A stretch of DNA of 64,000 nucleotides from Streptomyces avicenniae (GCF_000719135.1 NZ_JOEK01000011.1:62001-126000); one strand, 5' to 3'; positions 24,847 to 33,401 are shown, counted from the first letter of the stretch. Program-made: numbers and translations. The notes: generated by a model from the letters alone, not told the origin.

Positions 24847-26063
24847 TGGACGACGCCCAGAGCATCGGCCAGCGCATGCGGGACGCGCGGCTCCGGCTGG
24901 GACTGACACAGGCCGACGTCGCCTCGGCGCTCGGCTACACCCAGGGCTGGGTCTCCAAGGCCGAGAAGGGTCATATCGAGCTGGACCGCACGAGCGTGAT
25001 CAACGCGGTCGCCAGCGTGCTGCACGTCCACCCCAACGAGCTGATCGAACGCCCCTACCGCACCACGGCGTCCGCCAACCAGTGGCGCGTCTCGGCGGCG
25101 TCGATCATAAGAGAACTGCGCCGCTACGACCTCGCCCCCGTCTTCGACGGCAGGCCGCGCCCCGCGCAGGCGCTGTGGGCGGAGACCCGCCGTCTCCACG
25201 GCCTGCGCGACGACGCGAAGAACACGTCGATCCTCGCCGTCCTCCCCGACCTGCTGCGCGAGGCACGCGCGCTGGTCGAGGTGTCACGAGGGCGGCAGCG
25301 CGAGGAGGCGTTCGGCGTCTACGCGGTGGCCTGCAAGTTCGGCCACACCGCCGCGCACGCCCTCGGCCATCCCGAACTGGTCGCCATGACCTGCGAACGC
25401 GCCGCCTGGGCGGCCGACCGCTCGGGCGACGAGCTGATGCCCGCCGTCGCCGACTGGATGCGCGTGTGGGACATGTGGGCCACCGCCGACTGGGACGACG
25501 CGATAGCCCTGTCCGACAAGGCCCTGCACAAGGTCGAGGGCCTGTACGGGCGCGGCGACCCGGCGGCCGTCCGCGTGTGGGGCTCGCTGCAACTGCGCGC
25601 CGCCGTCTCCGCCGCACGCGCCTCCCGCGCGGGTGAGGCGCGGCACCGCATCGCGCAGGCCCACGAGGCGGCGGGACGCGTCGGCGCGCGGCTCGCGTTC
25701 GACCGGCACAGCCTGACGTTCAGCCGGGGCAACGTGTCGATCCACGCGGTGAACGTGGAGCTGGAGATGAGCCAGCAGTCCGAAGCCCTGCGCCTGCACG
25801 GCGAGATGGCGCCGGGCGCGCTCGACACGCTGCCGCGGTCCCGCCGGGGCCACTACCGGCTCGACCTGGCCCGCGCGTATCTGTGGTCGGGCGAACGGGA
25901 GCGGGCGCTGCGCGAGTTGGAGATCGCCGAGGCGACGGCGCCGCAGCTGATCCGCAACCACCCGATCGCGCGCGCCACGCTGCGGCGCATCAGGAGCGCG
26001 GGACGCGCGGGCGTCTCGGAACGTCTCCGGCGGATGTCGTCAAGGTTCCACCTGGACGACTGA
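24846..26063 (+). CDS. Xre-type HTH regulator with TPR-like C-terminal region (cassette copy 2)
   Basis: 405 aa. HTH at about residues 5-60: SIGQRMRDARLRLGLTQADVAS, then GWVSKAEKGHIELDRTSVINAVASVL. The rest is helical with TPR-like pairs (GEARHRIAQAHEAAGRVG, GHYRLDLARAYLWSGERERALRELEIAE). Start is ATG 24846, in a TGATG junction with a 16-codon leader frame, or the in-frame ATG 24831. Neither has a ribosome-binding site. It differs in sequence from the regulator at 20439 but has the same length and layout, and like it is followed by a protein A and microprotein B gene. Likely a DNA-binding sensor. Confidence 0.9.
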   Translation: MDDAQSIGQRMRDARLRLGLTQADVASALGYTQGWVSKAEKGHIELDRTSVINAVASVLHVHPNELIERPYRTTASANQWRVSAASIIRELRRYDLAPVFDGRPRPAQALWAETRRLHGLRDDAKNTSILAVLPDLLREARALVEVSRGRQREEAFGVYAVACKFGHTAAHALGHPELVAMTCERAAWAADRSGDELMPAVADWMRVWDMWATADWDDAIALSDKALHKVEGLYGRGDPAAVRVWGSLQLRAAVSAARASRAGEARHRIAQAHEAAGRVGARLAFDRHSLTFSRGNVSIHAVNVELEMSQQSEALRLHGEMAPGALDTLPRSRRGHYRLDLARAYLWSGERERALRELEIAEATAPQLIRNHPIARATLRRIRSAGRAGVSERLRRMSSRFHLDD

Positions 26064-26153
26064 CCTGCGGATATTCCCGCCGTTCATATTGGGCCGTACA
26101 CGACTCCTTACCGTCTGTGGTCAGTTGACTACCGATCATGGCGGGGGTGCCAG

Positions 26154-26573
26154 GTGCGTTCCCAAGTTTCTCTTCCCGACTGGCTGCCGTACGACGGCCG
26201 TGTGCGGGCACGGCCGCTCGGCGAGTGGTTCGACGCGGTGCGGGTGCCGGAGTTCCAGGGGCTGTACGCGTTCGCGCGGCTCCAGGCCGCGGGCCGCGGC
26301 GGTCCCGTGGTCGAGGACCGCGTGCGGCATCTCCTCTACTGGCTCGTCCCGCCGGGCACGGCCGGGTGCCGCGACTGGCCGCGCGGCGTGCGGGCGTTGG
26401 GGCGCGGCCACATCCTCGCCGTCCCGCCCGCCGACCGCGTCGGCGAGCCGTGGGCGGGGGAGGGCGAGGCGCAGTGGGTGATGTACCGGCCGTCCGGGCG
26501 CTGCCTGACGGACCCGGACGTGCTGCACGCCGCGCTGACCCGCGTGTTCGGGGCGGTGGGGACGTGTGGCTGA
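26154..26573 (+). CDS. Cassette protein A (copy 2)
   Basis: 139 aa, same length and clearly the same family as the product at 22008: shared stretches include WLPYDGRVRARPLGEWFDAVRVPEFQGLYAF, HLLYWLVPPG, LAVPPADRVGEPW and RPSGRCLTDPDVLHAALTRVFG. GTG start preceded by GCGGGGGTGCCAG. Ends in an 8-bp overlap with the next gene, as in copy 1. Function unknown. Confidence 0.8.
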   Translation: MRSQVSLPDWLPYDGRVRARPLGEWFDAVRVPEFQGLYAFARLQAAGRGGPVVEDRVRHLLYWLVPPGTAGCRDWPRGVRALGRGHILAVPPADRVGEPWAGEGEAQWVMYRPSGRCLTDPDVLHAALTRVFGAVGTCG

Positions 26574-26766
26574 CCGGTACCGCCCGCTGGTCCTGACGCC
26601 CGCGCCGGTGCGGGACCCCGACCCGGAGATCACGGTGATAACGGGACGCGGACTGCCGCCCGTGGTGGAGCGCATACGGTGCTGCTACTGCGAGCGGTCC
26701 ACCCCGCTGCGGAGCATGCACGACTGCGAGCGGCGCCCCCGCCGCCGGGGAAGGGGCAGGGAGTGA
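26566..26766 (+). CDS. Cassette protein B-C fusion (copy 2)
   Basis: 66 aa. The first half, PLVLTPAPVRDPDPEITVITG, repeats the core of microprotein B of the first cassette; the second half RCCYCERSTPLRSMHDCERR carries a CxYC-type zinc-finger-like motif that corresponds to the start of protein C there. Thus two separate genes in copy 1 are one gene here. GTG start overlaps the preceding stop by 8 bp. It ends in a basic tail (RRPRRRGRGRE). Confidence 0.72.
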   Translation: MADRYRPLVLTPAPVRDPDPEITVITGRGLPPVVERIRCCYCERSTPLRSMHDCERRPRRRGRGRE

Positions 26767-26796
26767 GCCGGTGAACTGGCACCCGTCAGGACCCCC

Positions 26797-26805
26797 TGGT
26801 ATACC
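26797..26805. promoter_or_regulatory. Candidate GntR/FCD operator, distal site
   Basis: Palindrome TGGTATACC, matching the TNGTNNNACNA-type core bound by FCD-branch GntR regulators. Its centre is 63.5 bp (about six helical turns) from the second site. Confidence 0.5.
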
Positions 26806-26857
26806 GAGAAGGCGCACGCGGCGCTTCAGGTGCGAGTTCTACGCGGATGGATCGGCG

Positions 26858-26871
26858 TTTGGTATGCCAAA
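26858..26871. promoter_or_regulatory. Candidate GntR/FCD operator, proximal site
   Basis: Perfect palindrome TTTGG-TATG-CCAAA, 46 bp before the amidohydrolase start. TAGGGT at 26875-26880 could be a -10. A GntR gene lies in the same operon, so autoregulation is likely. Confidence 0.6.
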
Positions 26872-26917
26872 TGCTAGGGTCGGCTCGTTCCGGCACACCG
26901 TCCGCAGGAGGCACCGC

Positions 26918-28399
26918 ATGCGCCGCACCCGCTGGCGTGCCGCCCACGTCCTCGCCCACCGGCGCGGCGGCCACGCCCTGCTGCGCGACGGCGAGGTGGT
27001 GTGGGAGGGCGACACGCTCGTGTACGTCGGCCCGCGCGGCGGCGGCCCGGCGCGCGTGGACGAGGACCTGGACCTCGGCGAGTCCCTGCTGATGCCGGGG
27101 CTCATCGACCTGGACGCCCTCACCGACATCGACCACCTCGTCCTGGACTCCTGGGCGCCCGCCGACCGCGCCCCGGGACTCCAGTGGTCCGCCGACCACT
27201 TCGCGCACGGCCGCCGCGACGTGTTCACGCCGGACGAACGGGCCACCGTCCGCGAGTACGCCCTCGCCCAGCTCGCCCTGCACGGCGTCACCACCTACAT
27301 GCCGATCGCCTCCGAGGTCCACAGCGCCTGGGCCGAGCCGTACGACGAACTGGTCCGCATGGCCGAGACGTCCCGGCGCATCGGCCTGCGCGCCTACCTC
27401 GGCCCCGCCTACCGCTCCGGCGTCAACGTGACGACGCCGGACGGCGGCCGGGACGTCGCGTTCGACGAGGAGCGGGGCCGCGCCGGGCTGCGCGACGCCG
27501 TCCGCTTCCTCGACCACGCCGCGGCCCTGCGCGACCCGCTGGTCACCGGCGTCCTGCTGCCCTGCCGCATCGAGACGCTGACCGAGGAGATCCTGCGCGG
27601 GACCGCCGAGGCCGCCGCCCGCCGCGACGTCCTCGTGCGGCTGCACTGCCTCCAGGGCACGACGGAGCGCGACCTCGTCGCCCGCCTGCACGGCACGACG
27701 CCCCTCGGCCTCCTCGCCCGCACCGGCCTCCTCGGCGACCGCCTCCTCATCCCGCACGGCCTCGTCATCGACCGGCACCCGTCGGTCCACGGCGAGGACC
27801 GTGGCGACCTGGCCGCGCTCGCCGAGGCGGGCGTCAGCGTCATCCACTGCCCGCAGACGTCCCTGCGCTACGGCCAGGTCCTCCACTCCTTCGCCGCCTA
27901 CCGCGCGGCGGGCGTCACCCTGGCGCTCGGCACCGACTCGTTCCCGCCCGACCTGATCCGGGGCATGGACACCGGCGTCCACCTCGCCAAGCTCGCCGAG
28001 GGCCGCGCCGACGCCGCCCCCGCCGAGCACTACGTCGAGGCCGCCACCCTCGGCGGCGCCCGCGCGCTGCGCCGCCCCGACCTGGGGCGCCTGGAGCCCG
28101 GCGCGCGGGCCGACCTCGTCGCCTTCCGGCTCGACGACATCCGCGACGGCGTCCAGGACGACCCCGTGCGCACCTTCCTGCTGAACGGCACCGCCCGCCA
28201 GGCGACGCACTCCGCCGTCGCCGGACGCCCCGTGCTGACCGACGGCGCGCTCCCCGGCACCGACCTCCCCGGCCTGCGCCGCCGCGCCCAGGCCCTGTTC
28301 GAGAAGATGCGCGCCGCCTACGGCGAACGCGACGTGCTGCGCCGCGACGCCGCCGAGCTGTTCCCGCCGACGTTCCCGCCGTTCGAGGAGACGCCATGA
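26918..28399 (+). CDS. Amidohydrolase (chlorohydrolase/ATZ-TRZ-like)
   Basis: 493 aa. Metal-dependent hydrolase of the TIM-barrel amidohydrolase superfamily: MPGLIDLDALTDIDH (about residues 60-75), VRLHCLQGT (metal His), LLIPHGLVID (second His), IHCPQTS and LALGTDSFPPDLIRGMD (catalytic Asp). The C-terminal beta sandwich segment LGRLEPGARADLVAF is typical. The usual first-strand HxH is replaced by DLDALTD, so metal binding must differ from classical members. ATG 26918 has GCAGGAGGC upstream; the frame is open further back through the two operator sites, which rules that part out. First gene of an operon with a GntR regulator and a second amidohydrolase; a catabolic path for a nitrogen-containing ring compound is inferred. 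Confidence 0.86.
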   Translation: MRRTRWRAAHVLAHRRGGHALLRDGEVVWEGDTLVYVGPRGGGPARVDEDLDLGESLLMPGLIDLDALTDIDHLVLDSWAPADRAPGLQWSADHFAHGRRDVFTPDERATVREYALAQLALHGVTTYMPIASEVHSAWAEPYDELVRMAETSRRIGLRAYLGPAYRSGVNVTTPDGGRDVAFDEERGRAGLRDAVRFLDHAAALRDPLVTGVLLPCRIETLTEEILRGTAEAAARRDVLVRLHCLQGTTERDLVARLHGTTPLGLLARTGLLGDRLLIPHGLVIDRHPSVHGEDRGDLAALAEAGVSVIHCPQTSLRYGQVLHSFAAYRAAGVTLALGTDSFPPDLIRGMDTGVHLAKLAEGRADAAPAEHYVEAATLGGARALRRPDLGRLEPGARADLVAFRLDDIRDGVQDDPVRTFLLNGTARQATHSAVAGRPVLTDGALPGTDLPGLRRRAQALFEKMRAAYGERDVLRRDAAELFPPTFPPFEETP

Positions 28400-29094
28400 C
28401 GGACGCCCCGGCGGACGGCGCCCCGGAGGCCGGCACCTCGCAGGCGGGCCCCTCCCACGCCTCCCACGCGGAACGCACCCTCCGCGCCGCCATCCTCTCC
28501 GGCACCTACCCGCCCGGCGCGCGCCTGCGCGAACGCGACCTCTCCCAGACCCTGGGCTTCTCCCGCATCCCGGTCCGCGAGGCCCTGACCCGGCTGGCCG
28601 GCGAGGGACTTGTCGAGATGTCGCCACGGCGCGGCGCCTCGGTGCGTGACCTGTCGCTGCGTGACGTCGCCGAGCTGTTCGACCTGCGGCTCAGCGTGGA
28701 GGTCTTCGCCGCCCGCCGCGCCGCCGAGGCGTGCGCGCGCGGCGCGGACGCCGAGCGGCTGCGCGCCCTCATGGAGGCGGCCGAGGACGCCACCCGGCGC
28801 GGCGACCCCGGGGAGATCCCGGCCGCCAACACCGCGCTGCACGCCGAGATCGTCGCGACCACGGGCAACCGCCTGCTCTACGACGCCCTCGCCCCGTCGC
28901 TCGGCCTGATGCAGTGGGTGTTCACGCTCACCGGCAGCCGCGACCCGCGCGTCCAGTGCGACGAGCACCGTCACATCTGCGCCGCGATCCACGCGGGCAA
29001 GGCCGATCTCGCGGGCGCGCTGGCGTACGCCCACATCGAGCGGGGCCGCGAACCGTCCCTCGCCAGCCTGCGCGGAGTCCTCCCGCCCGGCTGA
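28396..29094 (+). CDS. GntR-family regulator, FCD subfamily
   Basis: 232 aa. Winged helix at about residues 22-85: ERTLRAAILSGTYPPGARLRERDLSQTLGFSRIPVREALTRLAGEGLVEMSPRRGASV, the classic GntR_N pattern. The C-terminal FCD domain has the metal-binding residues spread through LFDLRLSVEVF, NTALHAEIV and DEHRHICAAI. Start overlaps the upstream stop (ATGA). Two TGGTATRCC palindromes before the first gene of the operon are its probable binding sites, making this an autoregulated catabolic repressor that would be released by the pathway substrate. Confidence 0.92.
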   Translation: MTDAPADGAPEAGTSQAGPSHASHAERTLRAAILSGTYPPGARLRERDLSQTLGFSRIPVREALTRLAGEGLVEMSPRRGASVRDLSLRDVAELFDLRLSVEVFAARRAAEACARGADAERLRALMEAAEDATRRGDPGEIPAANTALHAEIVATTGNRLLYDALAPSLGLMQWVFTLTGSRDPRVQCDEHRHICAAIHAGKADLAGALAYAHIERGREPSLASLRGVLPPG

Positions 29095-29124
29095 CCGCCC
29101 TCCCGTCCCTAGGAGAAACACCCC

Positions 29125-30339
29125 ATGCTCATCACGAACGTCCGCCCCTGGGGCGGCGAGGCCCGCGACGTCGAGATCGCGGAAGGACGCATCACCGCGC
29201 TCCACCCGCACGACCCGGCCCGCCCGGTCACCGGCGACACCGAGACGGTCGCGGGCCGGGGCCGGATCGCGCTGCCGTCGTTCTCCGACGTGCACTGCCA
29301 CCTCGACTCGACCCGCATCGGCCTGCCCTTCCGCCCCCACACCGGCGCGCCAGGCGTCTGGGGCATGACGATGAACGACCGCGCGCACTGGCGCGAGGAC
29401 GCGTGGAGCGTCGCCGAACGCGCCACGCACACCCTCGGCGCCATGATCGCGCGCGGCACCACCCGCGTCCGCAGCTACGCGCAGATCGACGCGGACTGCG
29501 GCCTGGAGCGCTTCGAGGGCGTCCTCGCCGCGAAGGAGGCGCACGCCGGGCGCTGCGAGGTCGAGATCATGGCCTTCCCGCAGGCCGGTCTGCTGCGCGA
29601 GAAGGGCGTGCCCGAGCTGATCGACCAGGCCCTCGCGTCGGGCGCGGCGGTCGTCGGCGGCATCGACCCGTGCACGCTCGACCGCGACCCGGTGCGCCAC
29701 CTCGACATCGTCTTCGGCCTGGCCGAGAAGCACGGGGCGCCGGTGGACATCCACCTGCACGAGCCCGCCCACCTCGGCGTCTTCAGCGTGGACCTGATCC
29801 TGGAGCGGGTGCGCGCGCTCGGCATGGCCGGGCAGGTGACGCTCTCCCACGCGTACGACCTCGGCGGCGTGGACGAGGCGACGACGCGGCGGCTGATCGA
29901 GGAGTTCGCCGAGCTGGACATCGCCATGGCGACGATCGCGCCCGCGCAGACCCGCGCGCTGCCGCTGGCCGACCTGACGGCCGCCGGAGTGCGCGTCGGG
30001 CTCGGCGAGGACGGGCAGCGCGACTTCTGGTCCCCGTACGGCAACGGCGACATGCTCGACCGCACGTGGCAGCTGGCGTTCACCAACCGCTACCGCGCGG
30101 ACGAGCTGATCGAGCACGCGGCGGCCGTCGCCACCCGGGGCGGCGCGTCGATCCTGCACGCGGACCTGCCGCGCCTGGCGTCCGTCGCCGACCGGCCTGG
30201 CATGGCCGTCGGCGACGAGGCGGACCTGCTGCTGGTGGACGGCGAGACGGTGACGTCGGCCGTCATGGACCGGGGCACGGACCGCACCGTCCTGCGCCGG
30301 GGGCGGGTCGTCGCCGACGGCCTGGAACTGCTCGGCTGA
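29125..30339 (+). CDS. Amidohydrolase, cytosine deaminase-like
   Basis: 404 aa. Signature residues follow the cytosine deaminase (CodA) pattern: DVHCHLDS (HxH, about residues 56-63), DIHLHE (about 210-215), TLSHAYDLG (His about 235) and GLGEDGQRDFWSPYGNGDML, where the Asp/Trp/Gly-Asp string is typical of CodA. The C-terminal DEADLLLVDGETVTSAV completes the composite sandwich. ATG has CTAGGAGAAACACCCC upstream, 30 bp after the GntR gene. It likely deaminates a pyrimidine or related ring in the same pathway as the first amidohydrolase; the exact substrate is open. Confidence 0.88.
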   Translation: MLITNVRPWGGEARDVEIAEGRITALHPHDPARPVTGDTETVAGRGRIALPSFSDVHCHLDSTRIGLPFRPHTGAPGVWGMTMNDRAHWREDAWSVAERATHTLGAMIARGTTRVRSYAQIDADCGLERFEGVLAAKEAHAGRCEVEIMAFPQAGLLREKGVPELIDQALASGAAVVGGIDPCTLDRDPVRHLDIVFGLAEKHGAPVDIHLHEPAHLGVFSVDLILERVRALGMAGQVTLSHAYDLGGVDEATTRRLIEEFAELDIAMATIAPAQTRALPLADLTAAGVRVGLGEDGQRDFWSPYGNGDMLDRTWQLAFTNRYRADELIEHAAAVATRGGASILHADLPRLASVADRPGMAVGDEADLLLVDGETVTSAVMDRGTDRTVLRRGRVVADGLELLG

Positions 30340-30363
30340 CCGCCGCGCCCCCGCCGCGCCGCG

Positions 30364-30879
30364 TCAGTCGGCCTGCGGCTGCGGGGTCCAGCAGCGGGTG
30401 GCGACGCCGATGGCGTTCCACGTATTGATGGCGATGATCAGCGAGAGCAGCGCCGCCGTCTCCTCCTCGGAGAAGTGCGCGAGGGCGCCGGTGACGACGG
30501 ACGGCGGGACGTGCGTCTCGCTCAGCCGCGTGACGGCCTCGGTGAGGGCGAGCGCGGCGCGCTCCCGCGCCGTGAAGAACGGCGAGTCCTCCCAGATCGC
30601 GACGGCGTGGACGCGCTGGCTCGTCGCCCCCGCCGTACGGGCGGCCCGCGTGTGGACGTCCACGCAGTAGGCGCAGCCGTTCAGCTGCGAGGCGCGCAGC
30701 CGCACGAACTCGCGCAGCTGCGCGTCGATGCCGGTGCGGTCCAGCTCGGCGGTGGCGGCGTCGTCCAGCGCGCCGACCGCGCGGGAGAAGACGGGGGCGA
30801 GGGCGTCGAAGTCGAGGCGCCGGGGGATCGGGACGTAGGCGCCGGCCTGGGGCGGGGTCTGGGTCTGTGCTGTGCTCAT
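30364..30879 (-). CDS. Carboxymuconolactone decarboxylase/AhpD-family protein
   Basis: 171 aa. Contains NGCAYCVDVHTRAARTAG (about residues 66-83), the CxxC-x3-H active-site signature of AhpD-like alkylhydroperoxidases, within an all-alpha CMD fold. Such proteins reduce peroxides with help of thiol partners. ATG 30879 has TAGCGT 7 bp upstream and no ribosome-binding site, so it may be leaderless; GTG 30885 in the same frame is the alternative. Divergent from a MocR regulator with only 47 bp between starts, hence the likely target. Confidence 0.88.
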   Translation of the reverse strand: MSTAQTQTPPQAGAYVPIPRRLDFDALAPVFSRAVGALDDAATAELDRTGIDAQLREFVRLRASQLNGCAYCVDVHTRAARTAGATSQRVHAVAIWEDSPFFTARERAALALTEAVTRLSETHVPPSVVTGALAHFSEEETAALLSLIIAINTWNAIGVATRCWTPQPQAD

Positions 30880-30926
30880 GGCCACGACGCTACGGCGCGA
30901 TCGGCCCGGGTCTACAGTGCAATGTC

Positions 30927-32336
30927 ATGGGAGAAACATGGGCCGATCGCAGCCTGGACCTCCATCTGGAGCTGTCGCCGACCCGCCCCGCGCGGGCGCT
31001 GGAGCACGCGCTGCGCGCCGCCATGGCGGACGGCCGCCTCGCCCCTGGCATGCGGCTGCCCGCGTCCCGCACCCTCGCCGCCGACCTCGGCATCGCGCGT
31101 AACACCGTCGCCGACGTCTACGCCCAGCTCGTCGCGGAGGGCTGGCTCGACTCCCGTGTGGGCGCCGGGACATGGGTCGGCGAGCGTGCCGGACGCCCTC
31201 GCCCCGCCGCACGGCGGCCCGCGCCCGACGCGCCGCCGCTCGACCTGCGCTGCGGCATCCCCGACGTCAGCGGCTTCCCGCGCCGCGCCTGGGCGGCGGC
31301 GGCCCGTACCGCCGTCACGCGGGCGCCCGACGCCGACCTCGGCTACCCGCCGGTGCAGGGCGCGGCCGTCCTGCGGCGCGTGCTGGCCGACTACCTCGCC
31401 AGGACGCGCGGGGTCCACGGCGACCAGGACCACGTCCTCGTCACGCGGGGTTTCGGCGACCTGCTCGCCCACGTCTGCCGCACCCTGCGCGCCCGGGGCG
31501 TGCGCCGGATCGCGGTGGAGAGCCACGGGCACGAGCGCCACCGGGTGATCATCGCCGCCGCCGGGCTGACTGCCGTGCCGCTGCCGGTGGACGAGGGCGG
31601 CGCCGACGTCTCCGCCCTCGCCGCGACGGACGCGGGCGCCGTCCTGCTGACCGCCGCCCACCAGTTCCCCACCGGCGTGCCGCTCGACGCGGCGCGCCGG
31701 GTCGAGGTCGTCCGCTGGGCCGAGCGGACCGGCGGACTGGTCGTCGAGGACGACTACGACGGCGAGTTCCGCTACGACCGGCGCGCCATCGGCGCGCTCC
31801 AGGCGCTCGCCCCCGGGCACGTCCTCTACGCGGGCACGGCCAGCAAGGCGCTCGCCCCGGCCGTCGGCCTGGCCTGGGCGATGGTGCCCGACGCGTTCCT
31901 GCCCGACCTCCTCGACCGCACGGCGGCCGTCGGCGGCGGCGCGGACGCGCTGCACCAGCTCACGCTTGCCGTCTTCATGGAGGAGCACCACTACGACCGC
32001 AACGTCCGCCGCCTGCGCGCCCGTTACCGCGCACGCCGCGAACAGCTCGACGCCGCCGTCGCGTCGGCCCTGCCGCGCTGCCGCGTGACGGGGCTCGCGG
32101 CCGGGCTGCACTGCCTCGTCGAGCTGCCCGAGGGCGCGTCCGAGCGGCGCGTCGAGGCGGCGGCGCGCGAACGCGGCCTGCTCCTCGAAGGGTTGACGAC
32201 GTTCGCCGCCGCCTCCTCGCCCCCGGGGCAGCGCCGCCCTGCCATGGCGATCGGCTACGGCGCGCCGCGCCCGCACACGTACGGGACGGCGCTCGCCGTG
32301 GCCGTGGAGGCGATCGCGGCCGGGACCGGCGGCTGA
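30927..32336 (+). CDS. MocR/PdxR-family PLP-dependent transcriptional regulator
   Basis: 469 aa. An N-terminal GntR-type winged helix (about residues 12-80: PARALEHALRAAMADGRLAPGMRLPASRTLAADLGIARNTVADVYAQLVAEGWL) is joined to a fold type I aminotransferase domain. The PLP site is visible as YAGTASKALAP, whose Lys would form the aldimine, with EDDYDGEFRYDR before it. ATG 30927 is 9 bp after a TACAGT hexamer and has no ribosome-binding site, suggesting a leaderless message. Divergent to the AhpD-like gene and presumably regulating it. The effector is unknown. Confidence 0.93.
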   Translation: MGETWADRSLDLHLELSPTRPARALEHALRAAMADGRLAPGMRLPASRTLAADLGIARNTVADVYAQLVAEGWLDSRVGAGTWVGERAGRPRPAARRPAPDAPPLDLRCGIPDVSGFPRRAWAAAARTAVTRAPDADLGYPPVQGAAVLRRVLADYLARTRGVHGDQDHVLVTRGFGDLLAHVCRTLRARGVRRIAVESHGHERHRVIIAAAGLTAVPLPVDEGGADVSALAATDAGAVLLTAAHQFPTGVPLDAARRVEVVRWAERTGGLVVEDDYDGEFRYDRRAIGALQALAPGHVLYAGTASKALAPAVGLAWAMVPDAFLPDLLDRTAAVGGGADALHQLTLAVFMEEHHYDRNVRRLRARYRARREQLDAAVASALPRCRVTGLAAGLHCLVELPEGASERRVEAAARERGLLLEGLTTFAAASSPPGQRRPAMAIGYGAPRPHTYGTALAVAVEAIAAGTGG

Positions 32337-32410
32337 CGCGCCGCGCCGTCGTCTACGCTGCGCATGCCGCGCGGCGCGGCGGGAACGGCCGACGAACAGG
32401 GGGAGTCCCC

Positions 32411-33160
32411 GTGCTGCTGCCCACCGGGCCCGTGCTCGGCGCCGTGATGGCGGCGCTGCTGCTCGTCGCGGCGGCGGTGGCCGCGTTCGCCCACCTCGTG
32501 CGGGACGACGGCCGCACGTACGCCCGGCAGATCGTCACGGCCGGGCTGCGGGCGCTCGTCCAGCTCGCCGCCGTCTCCCTCGTCATCGGCTGGGTCATCG
32601 GGCAGGCACCGGCGCAGTTCGCCTTCGTGGCGCTGATGTTCGGCGTCGCCACGGTCACCGCGGGGCGGCGGATCACGACCGGCCGCTCCTGGCCGTGGGC
32701 CGCGGGGCCGATCCTGGCCGGGGTGGCGCCCGTCCTGCTGACGCTGATGCTGGCCGGGCTCGTCCCGCCCGCCGCCGTGACGCTCGTCCCGGTCGCGGGC
32801 ATCCTCATCGGCGGCGCGCTCACCGCGACCACCCTGGCCGGGCGCCGCGCGCTGGAGGAACTGACCACGCGGCACGGGGAGGTCGAGGCGGCGATGGCCC
32901 TCGGGCTGCTCGACCGCGAGGCGCGCCTGGAGATCGCCCGCCCGGCCGCGTCGGGCGCGCTGCTCCCCGGCCTCGACCAGACGCGGACGGTCGGCCTCGT
33001 GACGCTGCCTGGCGCGTTCGTCGGGATGCTGCTCGGCGGCGCGTCACCGGCGGAGGCGGGGGCGGTGCAGCTGTTCGTGCTGATCGCGCTGATGGCGGTG
33101 CAGGGGATGGCGGTGGCGACGGTGCTGGAACTGATAGCGCGCGGCCGTCTCAGGCGCTGA
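32411..33160 (+). CDS. FetB/UPF0014-family ABC transporter permease
   Basis: 249 aa with about seven predicted membrane helices. The internal sequence FVALMFGVATVTAGRRI, VAGILIGGALTATTLAGRR and the loop PASGALLPGLDQTRTVGLVTLPGAFVGMLLGGASP are signature regions of the UPF0014 family (FetB, formerly YbbM), the permease of an iron-export-type transporter in E. coli. GTG 32411 is preceded by GGGGGAG. No ATPase gene (FetA) is adjacent, so a partner must be encoded elsewhere if the transporter works as in E. coli. Distance to the MocR stop is 74 bp. Confidence 0.85.
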   Translation: MLLPTGPVLGAVMAALLLVAAAVAAFAHLVRDDGRTYARQIVTAGLRALVQLAAVSLVIGWVIGQAPAQFAFVALMFGVATVTAGRRITTGRSWPWAAGPILAGVAPVLLTLMLAGLVPPAAVTLVPVAGILIGGALTATTLAGRRALEELTTRHGEVEAAMALGLLDREARLEIARPAASGALLPGLDQTRTVGLVTLPGAFVGMLLGGASPAEAGAVQLFVLIALMAVQGMAVATVLELIARGRLRR

Positions 33161-33218
33161 GGGGGGCGCCGTCGTCAGTGCAGATGCTTCAATCGCCCGA
33201 GTCAGCGGAGGAGTTCAC

Positions 33219-33401
33219 ATGCCCACGGTGATCCACCTGACCCGCCAGGAGGCGGAACAGCAGCGCCGAGAGCTGCTGGACCGGGCCGGACTGACCTACG
33301 AGGAGTTGCGTGACCAAGTAGCTGTCTATGCGGTCACGATGGACCAGCTGATGGTGTGGCACACCATCGAGGGTCTGGACTACCTGCTGTCGGACGAGTG
33401 A
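33219..33401 (+). CDS. Small hypothetical protein, possible partner of the broken gene downstream
   Basis: 60 aa with a strong ribosome-binding site (GCGGAGGAG). Sequence starts PTVIHLTRQEAEQQRRELLDRAG and ends VWHTIEGLDYLLSDE; helical, acidic, no known motif recognised. Its last bases overlap a GTG (GTGA) that probably began the second gene of a pair. The downstream partner appears frameshifted. An antitoxin-like role is possible but not supported by any motif. Confidence 0.65.
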   Translation: MPTVIHLTRQEAEQQRRELLDRAGLTYEELRDQVAVYAVTMDQLMVWHTIEGLDYLLSDE

